Assembly (NCBI RefSeq): GCF_003265705.1
Contig: NW_020312968.1
Location: 9,671,434 to 9,735,433 of the forward strand
Source of the DNA: Callorhinus ursinus
Lineage: Eukaryota > Chordata > Mammalia > Carnivora > Otariidae
DNA length: 64,000 bases
Direction of reading: 5' to 3'
Shown: positions 46,261 through 57,020 of the stretch, one piece after another
How positions within the stretch are numbered: position 1 is the stretch's first letter
How the letters are laid out: every line of letters begins with the position of its first letter
The notes under the pieces: model-generated
Databases searched by the model: none
Told to the model about the DNA's origin: nothing
What the model saw: only the letters and a program-made list of their open reading frames with translations
Program-made: the position numbers and the translations under genes

Positions 46261-46804
46261 TGTAGGGGCCAAGGGCAGGCCGCTCCAAGATGGGCCACTT
46301 TGGCATATTGATTATTTTAAATAAAAATTAATATAAGAGACAGTCTATGCAAGAAGGACACTCAGACCCTCCTCTGTCCCCCTGAAAACAAGAAAGAAAT
46401 CTCCCATGTGAAAGTTCCCCTCCCTATACCAGGAGGTAAAGAGACATCCTTATCACCAGAAATAGGAAATTGAGAACCAAGAGGGTTGTATAAACAACTC
46501 TTGTTACTTACCAATTTACTACCCCAGCCCAAACTCTGTTTAGAATTTCTTACTAATTGAAGCTCCCAAAGTTTAAGTTTTTCTTGTCCTGTCAATTCTT
46601 CACAGATTTATTGTCTCTTCTTTTATACTGAAAAGTATAAAAATTACCTGCCTTGATCATTTCTTTAGGTCTCAATTTCATTATTTGGCCTCTGTGTGCA
46701 TGCAATAAAACTTTTTCATTTCCCCTGTTAATCTGTCTCATGTAAAATTTAATTCTTAGTCCAGCTGTAGGACCTTAAATGGAAGGAAGAATTTTTCCTT
46801 CAAC
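46261..46804 (+). mobile_element. Solo LTR, ERV1 class (MER-type)
   Basis: The segment starts TGTAGGGGCC and ends CCTTCAACA. It holds a TATA-like 'agtataaaaattacc' at about 46633-46647, then 'ggcctctgtgtgcatgcaat' and a poly(A) signal AATAAAA near 46704. This U3-R-U5 layout and the terminal 'gtctcatgtaaaatttaatt...agtccagctgtagg' match ERV1 LTRs I remember from other mammals. No retroviral coding sequence adjoins it, so this is a solo LTR. I could not find a clean 4-bp TSD. Confidence 0.75.
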
Positions 46805-47039
46805 ATCTTCTATTCTGTCTGTCCATCCCCATTTCTAAGGACTACTCTGCCCTATTCCAACCATGAGGTCCCAGTCAGGGCTGCCATGTTCTTGCCTGAC
46901 TCCACCCCTTGCCTGGAGATTGGGTCTAGAGCAGGTACCTGAACCTGAGGGGGTCCTTTCAACTCCTCCCCTCTGGGCCATAATCAATTGGTCCATTTCA
47001 ATAGAATGACTTCATCATTGTAACTGCAAGTCAGACAAA
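46805..47039. other. Unassigned short interval
   Basis: No feature recognised between the LTR and the next L1M fragment. Confidence 0.4.
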
Positions 47040-47420
47040 TCCATATGAAATGTTCAAGTAAAAAAGTAGGATATCCTTTGTAATATTTCCAAAAAAATGT
47101 TTGACCAAATTCAGCATCTATTTCTCTAAGCGTAAGAAGCCAGTCATAAGAAATCACATATTATATGACTCCATTTATACGAAATGTCCAGAAAAGGCAA
47201 ATTGATAGAAACAGAAAGTAGATTAGTGATTGCTTAGGGCTGGGGAGAATGGGAGATAGCTAAAGCATAGGAGGTTTCTTTTTGAGGTGATTAAATGTTC
47301 TAAAATTGACTGTGGTGATAGTTGCACATATCTGTGAATATACTAAAAACTATGGAATGATACACTTTTATTAAATGAGTAAATTTTATAGACTCAATTT
47401 CAGAATTGTTAAAATGTGAA
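47040..47420 (+). mobile_element. Ancient L1M 3' end
   Basis: 'aagaagccagtcataagaaa', 'tatgactccatttatacgaa', 'gtagattagtgattgcttag' and 'gttgcacatatctgtgaata' are L1M 3' landmarks. Confidence 0.85.
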
Positions 47421-47512
47421 GAAAAAAAGTACATCTTAGAGTAGATGGAATTTTTTTAGTGAGTGAACATCTTTCACTCTGGGAAAATTTAGAGCTAAAT
47501 ATTCAGTTTTCA

Positions 47513-47700
47513 GGGTGCCTGGGTGGCTCAGTCGGTTGAGCATATGACTCTTGGTTTTGGCTCAGGTCATGATCTCATGGGTCATGGGATGGAGCCCCAC
47601 ATCAGGATCCCTACTTAATGGGGAGTCTGCTTCTCTCCCTCTCCCTCTGCCCCTCCCCCCACTCGTGCTCACTCTCTCTCTCAAATAAATAAATCTTTTT
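47513..47700 (+). mobile_element. CAN-SINE, older subtype
   Basis: It has the head agggtgcctgggtggctcag and the tail AAATAAATAAATCTTTTT. 'aaatattcag' occurs before it (47497-47506) and after it (47704-47713). Confidence 0.94.
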
Positions 47701-47718
47701 AAAAAATATTCAGAGCTC

Positions 47719-48251
47719 CAACATCGCTCAGCCTCAAGGAAATCCAAATCAAAACCTCAATGAGATACCACCTCACACCAGTCAGAATGGCTAAAATTAA
47801 CAAGTCAGGAAACGACAGAGGTTGGCAGGGATGCGGAGAAAGGGGAACCCTCCTACACTGTTGGTGGGAATGCAAGCTGGTGCAACCACTCTGGAAAACA
47901 GTATGGAGGTTCCTCAAACATTTGAAAATAGAGCTACCATACGATCCAGCAATTGTACTACTGGGTATTTACCACAAAGATACAAATGTAGGGATCCGAA
48001 GGGGTACGTGCACCCCAATGTTTATAGCAGCAATGTCCACAAGAGCCAAACTGTGGAAAGAGCCAAGATGCCCATCGACAGATGAATGGATAAAGAAGAG
48101 GTGGTATATACACACAATGGAATATTATGCAGCCATCAAAAGGAATGAGATCTTGCCATTTGCAACGACGTGGATGGAACTGGAGGGTGTTATGCTGAGT
48201 GAAATAAGTCAATCAGAGAAAGACATGTATCATATGACCTCACTGATATGA
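47719..48251 (+). pseudogene. L1 ORF2 C-terminal fragment
   Basis: The frame is open from the truncation point region (ATG at 47760) to the natural ORF2 stop at 48249-48251. It carries the Cys/His-rich [15 protein letters not shown] region and ends in MTSLI. It lacks endonuclease and reverse transcriptase and is a truncated remnant, not a gene. Confidence 0.92.
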
Positions 48252-48710
48252 GGAATTCTTAATCTCAGGAAACAAACTGAGGGTTGCTGGAGTGGTGGGG
48301 GGGGTGGGAGGGATGGGGTGGCTGGGTGATAGACATTGGGGAGGGTATGTGCTATGGTGAGCGCTGTGAATTGTGCAGGACTGTTGAATCACAGATCTGT
48401 ACCTCTGAAACAAATAATGCAATATATGTTGAGAAAAAAAAAGAAATAGAAAATAGCAGGAGGGGAAGAATGAAGGGGAGTAAATCGGAGGGGGAGACGA
48501 ACCATGAGAGACGATGGACTCTGAAAAACAAACTGAGGGTTCTGGAGGGGAGGGGGTGGGGGGATGGGTTAGCCTGGTGATGGGTATTAAAGAGGGCACG
48601 TTCTGCGTGGAGCACTGGGTGTTATGCACAAACAGTGAATCATGGAACACTACATCAAAAACTAATGATGTAATATATGGTGATTAACATAACAATAAAA
48701 AATTTTAAAA
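47719..48710 (+). mobile_element. Young L1, 5'-truncated, 992 bp, with TSD
   Basis: A perfect 15-bp TSD, aaatattcagagctc, lies at 47704-47718 and 48711-48725. It contains the last part of ORF2 and the dimeric 3'UTR (units at about 48255-48425 and 48450-48690). The intact C-terminal frame and the perfect TSD suggest recent insertion. Confidence 0.97.
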
Positions 48711-48725
48711 AAATATTCAGAGCTC

Positions 48726-48944
48726 TCTGGAATTCTACTAGTATTCCTTAGCACCAGGTTTTAATTCTGGGAAGGTTTAAAATTTAAGTATTAAAATGTT
48801 AAGGAGATCAAAACCATGGTGTTAATACTTTGGTGTTTAGAAAGACTCTATAAATATTTGATAACCTGTATGTTTGTAATATTGAAGACAATTTGGTCTC
48901 TAAGGTGACATCCTCATAACTCCAGTTTAAAATATACAATTGAG
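48726..48944. other. Unassigned AT-rich interval
   Basis: No feature recognised. Confidence 0.4.
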
Positions 48945-49138
48945 GGGTGCCTGGTGGGCTCAGGTATTAATCTCAGGGTCGTGAGATCGAACCCTGTATT
49001 GGGCTCCCCGCTCAGCAGGGAGAATGCTTAGGATTCTCTCTCCCTCTGCCTCTGCCACTCCCCGCTGCCGCCCCTCCCCCGCCACAAGCTTGCTCTCTCT
49101 CAAATAATAAATAAATCTTTAAGAAATAATATTAAAGT
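48945..49138 (+). mobile_element. CAN-SINE, diverged, with TSD
   Basis: The head is shortened (the A-box to 'ggtcatgat' part is deleted). A 16-bp perfect TSD, aaaatatacaattgag, is at 48929-48944 and 49139-49154. Confidence 0.93.
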
Positions 49139-49154
49139 AAAATATACAATTGAG

Positions 49155-49840
49155 TAACTTAGACTTAAGATGTTCTATTGAAATCCTACCAAGTTCTTGC
49201 ACAGTATTGGGACATCTAAGAGAAATTTAGGTTTCCTTTATTTATAAGGTTAATTTACTGCATTTATAGGGGTTATTTAAGTCTTCAGTAAGATTTATTT
49301 GTTGGGCTAAACAATTAAAATACTTAAGAAGAAAATAAAATGTATTAAATTGATAAATGATGTTTGAAATATTGAAGCAGTTTAATTAACTGAGTTTTTA
49401 AACAGATCAAATAATATTTAAATATCCCTTAAAAAGTGATTGTTAACAATGGTTAGATTTATAAATAGAATTAAAAGTTCTGTAAAAACTAGAGCCATAA
49501 TAAATTGAAAGCAACTTGTTTCAACCAAAAATAAACTTCTAAGGATTCTTTTCTGCAAGTAAAACCCACTCTCAATGTAATCAAAAGCTTCATTAATAGT
49601 CCAGAACACCCTAGTTGGCCAATCAGAAATCTTGCCTAGAATTTTTCAGCCAAGTTGGGAATAAGAGTCTTTCTGGTGATGAGAGCTTGGAGTCCAGGGT
49701 TTTGCGAGTAGTCTTGTTTTAGGCTATGTGGAGGAACCCAGCCTGCATGGACAGTGAAAGCAATGGGCAGAGAGATAAAGAAATAAGACTCAGAGAGAGA
49801 GAGAATGTCCTTTCTCCAAAAGCACATGCAATAAAAGCAA
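49155..49840. other. Unassigned AT-rich sequence
   Basis: I see no supported gene or repeat. Confidence 0.45.
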
Positions 49841-50035
49841 AACTAAACAAAAGGTATTACATCAAACTAAAAAGTTCTGCACAGCAAGAGAAACAACAGA
49901 GTGAAAGGCAACCAACCACATGAGAGCAAATATTTGCAAACCAAATAACTGATAAGGAGTTAATATCCAAAATATATAAGAAATTCATACAACTCAATAG
50001 CAAATAAACAGGCTGGTTTTAAAATAGGCAAAGGA

Positions 50036-50245
50036 GGGCGCCTGGGTGGCTCAGTTGGTTAAGCAACTGCCTTTGGCTCAGGTCATGATCCTGCAGTCCC
50101 GGGATTGAGTCCCGCATTGGGCTCCCCGCTCAGCAGGGAGTCTGCTTCTCCCTCTGACCCTCTTCCCTCTCGTGCTCTCTATCTCTCATTCTCTCTCTCT
50201 CAAATAAATAAAATCTTAAAAAAAATAAAAATAAAAAAATAAAAA
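50036..50245 (+). mobile_element. CAN-SINE, first of two stacked at one site
   Basis: It has the head gggcgcctgggtggctcag and a long A/T-rich tail. The host L1 sequence 'aaaataggcaaagga' lies directly before it (from 50021) and again after its tail. Confidence 0.94.
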
Positions 50246-50261
50246 AAAAATAGGCAAAGGA

Positions 50262-50473
50262 GGGGTGCCTGGGTGGCTCAGTTGGTTAAGCTACTGCCTT
50301 CGGCTCAGGTCATGATCCTGGAGTCCCTGGATCGAGTCCCACATCAGGCTCCCTGCTCAGCAGGGAGTCTGCTTCTTCCTCTGACCCTCCCCCCTCATGT
50401 GCTTTCTCTCTCTCATTCTCTCTCTCTCTCAAATAAATAAATAACATCTTTAAAAAAAAAGAAAAAAATAAAT
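50262..50473 (+). mobile_element. CAN-SINE, second of two stacked at one site
   Basis: It has the head ggggtgcctgggtggctcag. It is preceded by 'ataggcaaaggag' and followed by 'aaaataggcaaagga' (50474-50488), a third copy of the same target word. Confidence 0.94.
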
Positions 50474-50984
50474 AAAATAGGCAAAGGACTTGAATATTTT
50501 TCAGAAGAAGATATGCAAACGACCAAAAGGTATATGAAATGTGCTTATCATCACTAATCATCAGAGAAACACAAATCAAAACCACAAGAGATATAACCTC
50601 ACACCTATTAGGATGGCTGTTGACAAAAATAAGTGTTGTCAAGGGTGTAAAGAAAAGGAAATCCTTGAACATTGTTGTTGGGAATATAAATTGGTACAAC
50701 TATTATGGAAAACAGTATGGAGGTTCCTCAAAAAACAGAAAATAGAACTACCCTATGATCCAGCAGTCCCACTTTGGGATGTATATCCAAAGGCAATGAA
50801 GTCAATAACTCAAAGAGATATCTGCACTCCCATGTTCATTGCAGCATTATTCATAATAGCCAAAATAGGGAAACAACAGCCTACTGACAGATGAATGGAT
50901 AAAGAAATTGTTATCTCTTTCCCTCTCTTGAAAGATAGATAGATAGATAATGGAATATTATTTGGCCATAAAAAAGAAAATCCT

Positions 50985-51163
50985 GGGTCACCTGGCTGGC
51001 TCAGTCAGTTAGGTGTCCAACTCTTGATTTCAGCTCTGATCATGATCTCGGGGTTGTGGGATCGAGCCCTGTGTTGGGCTCCACACTGGGCATGGAGCCT
51101 GCTTGGGATTCTCTCTCTCCCTCTGCCCCTCCCCCCACTCTCCCTCCCTCTCTAAAAAAAAAA
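50985..51163 (+). mobile_element. CAN-SINE, older diverged subtype
   Basis: It has the head gggtcacctggctggctcag and the variant 'gtccaactcttgatttcagc'. The tail lacks AAATAAAT and goes straight into A-rich sequence. Confidence 0.88.
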
Positions 51164-51789
51164 GGGAGATCCTGCCATTTGCAACAACATGGATGAATGT
51201 GGAGAACATGACGCTAACTGCAATAAGCTAGATATGGAAAGACAAATACTACATGATCTCGCTTATATGAGAAATCTAAAAATGTCAAACTCATAGAACC
51301 AGAGAGTAAAAGTTGGTTGCTAAGAGGTGGGGGGTGGGGGAAAATAATTCGTCATAGTATACAAACTTTCAGTTATAAAATAAATAATTCTGGAGTTCCA
51401 ACATACAACATGGTGATTATAATTACATAATTATAATATCTAATATTATAATTATAATTTAATTATAATAATTATATAATTGTAATATAATCATATATTG
51501 TATACTTGAAATTTGCTAAGAGAGTAGATCTTAAGTATCCTCACCACAAATGGTAACTATGTGAGGGGATAGAGCTATGAATTAACTTGATTATAGTAAT
51601 CATTTCACAACGAATGCACACGTTAAAAATCATCAGGGTTTACACCTTTAAAAAACATATCCCACAACCTAAATATAGACAATCTTTATTTAGCAATCAT
51701 ACTTCAATAACACTAGGAAAAAATAAATTAAAAATAAAATAAAGTAAAATGAAATGAAATGAAGTAAAGTGAAAAGAAATAAAATAAAA

Positions 51790-52615
51790 TGGTGTGGCCA
51801 CACTGGAAAACAGTTTGTTCCTCAAAATGTTAAACATACAGTTACCATATGATCTGGTAATTTCAATCCTAATTATATATACAAGAAATAAAAACCTGTG
51901 TCCAGGGCGCCTGAGTGGCTCAGTTGGTTGAGCGACTGCCTTCGGCTCAGGTCATGATCCTGGAGTCCCAGGATCGAGTCCCGCATCAGGCTCCCCGCTC
52001 AGCAGGGAGTCTGCTTCTCCCTCTGACCCTCGCCCCTCTCATGTTCTCTCTCTCTATCTCATTCTCTCTCTCAAATAAATAAATAAATTAAAAAAAAAAC
52101 CTGTGTCCACACAAAAACTTGTACACTAAGACTCATAGACACATTATTCATAAAATCCTAAAGAGGGAATCAACCCAAATGTCCATTAGTGGATGAATGG
52201 CTAAACAAAAATATGTTCTATCCACACAATGGAATATTAGTCATAAAAAGGAGAGAAGTACTATTACGTGTTATAACATGGACAAACCTTGAAAATACAC
52301 TAGGTAAAAGAAGCCAGTCACAAAGGACCACATGTTGTATGATTCCATTCACACAAAATTTCCAGAATAAGCAAATTATAGAGACAGAAACTACTTTCTG
52401 TCTGGCCCTGGAAGAGTGGGGATGTAGCAAGGGGTTAGAATGGGGTATGGTGGCTGATGGGTATGAAACTTCTCTTTGGTATACTGAAAATGTGAAATTA
52501 CATTTTGGTCATGGTCGCACAACTCTGTGAATATACTAAAACCACTGAACTCTGTACTTTAAATGGGTAAACTTTATGGAATGTAAATTATATCCCAATG
52601 AAGCTGTTCTAAAAA
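51790..52615 (+). mobile_element. Ancient L1M 3' end carrying a SINE
   Basis: 'ggtgtggccacactggaaaa', 'ggatgaatggctaaacaaaa', 'gtatgattccattcacacaa' and a terminal 'tatatcccaatgaagctgtt' are L1M landmarks. Confidence 0.85.
51905..52095 (+). mobile_element. CAN-SINE with TSD
   Basis: Its 14-bp TSD, aaaacctgtgtcca, is at 51891-51904 and 52096-52109. Confidence 0.96.
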
Positions 52616-52755
52616 ATGCTCCTTAGAGTTTATGTTTAACACCCACAGGCATTGCAGGTTTTAAATTAAATCTTCTCCAACACCAGGATCTTAAGATTTC
52701 AGGAAAACAAGCCTCTAAAAGGCTGCAAGTTATTAGATCAAGTAAATGCATGAGA

Positions 52756-52925
52756 GGGCGCCTGGGTGGCTCAGTTAAGCGTCTGCCTTCTACTCAGGTC
52801 ATGATCTCAGGGTCCTGGGATGGAGCCCCGCATTGGGCTCCCTGCTCAGCGGGGAGCCTGCTTCTCCCTATCACTTTCTCTCTGTGCTCTCTCTCTCTCT
52901 CAAATAAATAAATGAAATCTTTTAA
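52756..52925 (+). mobile_element. CAN-SINE with TSD
   Basis: Its 12-bp TSD, aaatgcatgaga, is at 52744-52755 and 52926-52937. The A-box region is slightly shortened. Confidence 0.95.
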
Positions 52926-52937
52926 AAATGCATGAGA

Positions 52938-54560
52938 AATAACTTAAGAAACGTGTTAAGAAAAACCATCTCCCAAGTGTCATATTGGAGCGTCCTCCTT
53001 AGCAATAGACTTCCCTCCTCAGTACAAAAATAAAGTCTGGACTTGCATTCACTACTGACATCTTGGAAGTGTTGGTGAGCTGTTGGTAGAGACCTGGAAG
53101 CTTCTCCCAGCTTCTGGTGGCTCCAGGTGCTCCCTGACTATGGCTGCATCACTCCAACCTCTGCATCGGTCTTTACGTGGCCTTCTCCGTGTGTTTCTCT
53201 TCTCTGTCTTATATGAATACCTGTCATTGGATTTATGGTCCACCCAGAAAATCCAAGATGATCTCATCTCAGCGTCCTTAACCTAATTACATCTGCAAAT
53301 ACCCTTTCCAAATAAGGTTACATTCGCAAGTTCTGTGGGTAATGAAATGCACCTGTACTGGGGGGGCCGCACCATTCAACCCACTGCAGTATATGTGAGG
53401 ATCACGAAGAAAAGCTGAGAAAAAAGCGCATGGATGGAATGTATGTTACAGGAGCCACCCAATATGGCATTGAAAGAAGACAGAAAATAAACCATCACCA
53501 TCCGGATCTCAGCCCATCCTCCTCTCTTTTATGTTAATAGCTTGCCCTGGAACAGTCCCAGAGCTAATCAGTTAGCCAGGTGGTGCTTCCTTTTCTTTTT
53601 CTAAACAAAAAACTTCAAAGTGTGTTATGTCACCCATCCTATTGTTTGCTCCTTCCATATAAATGCCAAAATGTTTGATTATATTCCGCTCCAAACTCCA
53701 CTACAACCACTAACAAAGTGCAGACACAGAATTAACTGTGTTAAAATAGTTCTTCCCCTCCAGCCTCATCCTTGTTGAATTTTAAATGCCTACTGAAGAG
53801 AATCATCCAATGTCTGTTTTCTGAAAATGAGCTGCAAAGCAATCACCTTGCTTCTCCAAAGAAGCCATACCAAGTTTGGTTTTTCCACTCCCAAAATAAC
53901 AGAAACTTTTGCAGAGAGCCACACGGCAGAGAACGAAGAAGAGATGGAATGCAAAGCCTTCCTGTCTTTTGTGGGAGGCTCTTGAGTCGTTAAGTAGTTA
54001 CATTCCAACATCACAAGGAGGCTGAAGGGGGCAGATGCAGCAAGAAGAGTGTTAGAGGCAGCCCTGGCATTCCTCTCCTGGGAGATAACCAAGTTTGGTC
54101 ATGGCCTCGAGAAATTAAGGTGCCTGGCAAAAGGTGTGGTCACCACTGTCATCTGGGAGGCTACCTGGAAGGAAATGCTGTCTTCCCTGAGTTCTGATCA
54201 GCTGCATATGACCTCCTCAAACACCCACCTGGATGCCCCCTGTTTTACTTCTCACCCTCCTCCTCACTACAGACAAGTACACAACAGCCCAGCGCTGCTA
54301 CTTCACCTAGCAGCGGAGAGGGGGGTCCTTTTCTTTCCCTGTCCTTCCCACTATAGTCTTTCTCCCCACTGTAACCAGAGAGTGTCCCCCTATTTTCCTT
54401 ATTTTCTAACAGCACATGACTCAGTTAATTCCTCCTTGGACAATCCTTCCCTCTTACCTAATATCATGTTTCCCCCAGTATTCCTACACCTGCCACAGCT
54501 CAGGCCCAATTATGTCAATAAAATCTGTCTGTCTCTCTCCCATGTGCAAACGAAAAGTAA
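52938..54560. other. Unassigned non-coding sequence
   Basis: About 53050-53345 ('ggcatcactcc', 'aataaggttacattcgcaag') looks like an old interspersed repeat I cannot name. The plus frame at 54049-54564 (171 codons) lacks any recognisable domain. Confidence 0.45.
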
Positions 54561-54742
54561 ATAAAAGTAAAGATTATTTCAACAAATAGTGCTAGAGCAA
54601 CTGGATATCCATGGGTCCATGGGCCAAAAAAAAAAGCCTTGACCTAAACATCACACTTTACACAAAGATTAATTCAAAATCAATCACAGACTTAAATGTA
54701 AATTTAAAATTATAAATTATAATTTATAAAATTATAAATCTT

Positions 54743-54862
54743 GGGGCGCCTGGATGGCTCAGTTGATTAAGCATCTGCCTTCCGCTCAGGTCATGATGTC
54801 AAGGTCCTGGGATGGAGCCTCAGGGCCCCCCACACCCCCGGCTCCTGCATGCACTCTCAAAT
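54743..54862 (+). mobile_element. CAN-SINE, internally deleted, with TSD
   Basis: It is only 120 bp, lacking most of the CT-rich middle. A perfect 15-bp TSD, aaaattataaatctt, is at 54728-54742 and 54863-54877. Confidence 0.95.
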
Positions 54863-55033
54863 AAAATTATAAATCTTTTAGAAAAAATAGAAAATCTGAA
54901 GGATCTAGGGTTAGGCAAAGAATTATTAGTTTGACACCAATCACACAATCTATAACAGGAACACTTGAAAATTGGACCTCATCAAAATTAAAAACTTTTG
55001 CTCTGCAAAAGATCACTTAAAAGGATAAGAAGG

Positions 55034-55230
55034 GGGGCGCCTGGGTGGCTCAGTCGTTAAGTGTCTGCCTTCGGCTCAGGTCATAATCCCAGGGTCCTGG
55101 GATTGAGCCCCACATCAGGCTCCCTGCTCAGCGGTAAGCCTGCTTCTCCCTCTCCCACTCCCCCTGCTTGTGTTCCCTCTCTCACTGTGTCTCTCTCTGT
55201 CAAATAAATAAAATCTTAAAAAAAAAAAAA
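55034..55230 (+). mobile_element. CAN-SINE, young subtype, with TSD
   Basis: The target word 'aggataagaag' precedes it (55022-55032) and recurs after the A-tail (55232-55242). Confidence 0.96.
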
Positions 55231-55944
55231 GAGGATAAGAAGACAAGCTGCAGACTGAGGAAAAAAAAATTGCAAACTCTTTACCTGACAGAGGACAACA
55301 TGTAGAAGATATAAGGAACTCAGAAATAAAAACAAACAATTCAATTAGAGAATGAGCAAAAGACACAAAGTGCCATTTCACTGAAGAAGATATATACATG
55401 ACCAATAAACACAGGAGAAGCTCAGCATCATTAGCCATCAGCGGAATGCAAATTAAACCCATGACAAAACTGTCAGAATGACTTAAAAAAAGTGACAACA
55501 CCAAATGCTAGCAAGATGTAGTTAACTGGATCAGTCATACATTACTGGTGGCAATGTAAAATGGCACAGCCACTCTGGAAAAGAGTTTGGTAATTGGTGG
55601 AAAAACTAAACACGCAACTACCATGCAACCTGGTAATTGCACTCTTAAGGCACTTCTCCCACAGAAATGAACGGAATGAGCTATGGATACACACAACAAC
55701 TTGGATGACTCTCCAAGGAATTATGCTGTGTGAAACAAGCCAATCTCAAAAAGATATACTGTATGACTATTTATATAGTATTCATTTCAAGATTCATTGC
55801 AATAATACAAGTGGAGGGAAGATTAACGGTTGCCAGGGTTTAGGGATACGGTTACAAAAAAGGGCAACAAGAAATCCTTATAGAAATGGAACAGTGGTGG
55901 TGTTCTCCAGAATCTACACATGTGATAAAACTACACAGACTAAA

Positions 55945-55967
55945 ACACACACACACACACACACACA
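55945..55967. repeat. (AC)n microsatellite
   Basis: About 11 AC units. Confidence 0.95.
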
Positions 55968-56170
55968 GAGTTCCTGTAAAATTGGTGAAATCTCAATAAA
56001 GTGGATCAGTTGTATCAATTCAATTTCCTGGTTGTGATATTGTACTATAGTTACACAAGGTGTTGCCATTGGGAGAACCTGAGTGAAGGGAAGTATGGGA
56101 TCTCTGTATTATTTTTTTTAACTGTGTATGAACTCAATTATCTCAAAACACGAAGTTTTGGCAAACGTAA

Positions 56171-57020
56171 TGATGGCTGATATGCATAAGATTAGGGTTA
56201 AGGAAACACCTGGATTAATGAAAAGCAAAGGCATGAATCTGTGAGGTAAAACTGACCTCACTGGATAGAAATAGCATGGAAAGAAATGTCCGGAATAATC
56301 TTTGCCTCATGGAACAGAACAGGGAGTTACCCTGTCTGGATGTCCCTAGATTTCATTTATAGATTACTTGCCTGAGACCAGGTCTAACAGTTAGTAGTTT
56401 TTTTCCCACCCATGGGAAAAGGAAATGGAGAAAAGCACTCTGAAAATATAAGCAATCACCTCACATAAAGCTCCAGGGCTGAGGTTGCCTCTCCTTCCTT
56501 GGTTGGGTGGTTGGATTCTGACCTACCCAGATTTTCCAAACTCCATCTCTTCATTCAGCTCCTCCAGCTCTGGGAACCTAAACAACATCACCCTACCCTG
56601 GGAGGAGAGACAATCCATAAATTGAATAGATGGCACCATACAGTTCTCCGCCTCCCTATCTTCCACCTCAGAGGAATCCAGGTATCTACTGCTGATCTGA
56701 GAAAGGAAAAGTGGCCCATCTCTCAGCCAGGCAAGCACACATACATACAACCTCAAAGAATGTTCTATCTGTTATTTAACTCAGGTTCAGGCAATGTAAT
56801 CCAACACATATGGGCTCCAAGTTAAGGAAGCTCCTTTCTATTTTTTAACCTTAAGGAGTGCCAGGCTCAAGGAATGGGACAGAAAGCAGTGGGGAGAGGA
56901 ACAGATAAAATGGCCACAATATAAATTACCAGAATGTGTTTTTCAACAGGGGAATGGATGGGCTGGAAAGAAAGTGTTAAGACATCTTGGGAAATAAAAG
57001 TCATATGTCAAAAAGGTGAC
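56171..57020. other. Unassigned non-coding sequence
   Basis: I see no supported gene. Frames at 56499-56825 (+) and 56523-56756 (-) are antisense overlaps. Confidence 0.45.

Larger units (their letters stand above)
49845..51680 (+). mobile_element. Ancient L1M block carrying three SINEs
   Basis: L1 ORF2 C-terminal landmarks are 'cacagcaagagaaacaacag', 'tgataaggagttaatatcca', 'ggcaaaggacttgaatattt', 'aaaccacaagagatataacc' and 'atggaatattatttggccat'. The frame is decayed. SINEs lie at about 50036-50245, 50262-50473 and 50985-51163. The 51420-51500 part is an AT-rich run, and a short (GATA)n lies at 50933-50950. Confidence 0.85.
54565..56170 (+). mobile_element. Ancient L1M 3' half carrying two SINEs
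   Basis: 'atttcaacaaatagtgctag', 'aaaacttttgctctgcaaaa', 'ctgaagaagatatatacatg' and 'gtgtgaaacaagccaatctc' are L1 landmarks in order. A (CA)n lies at 55945-55967. Confidence 0.85.

Noticed and set aside
54049..54564. 171-codon plus-strand open frame
   Set aside because: No domain, no upstream promoter signs and no homology I recognise.
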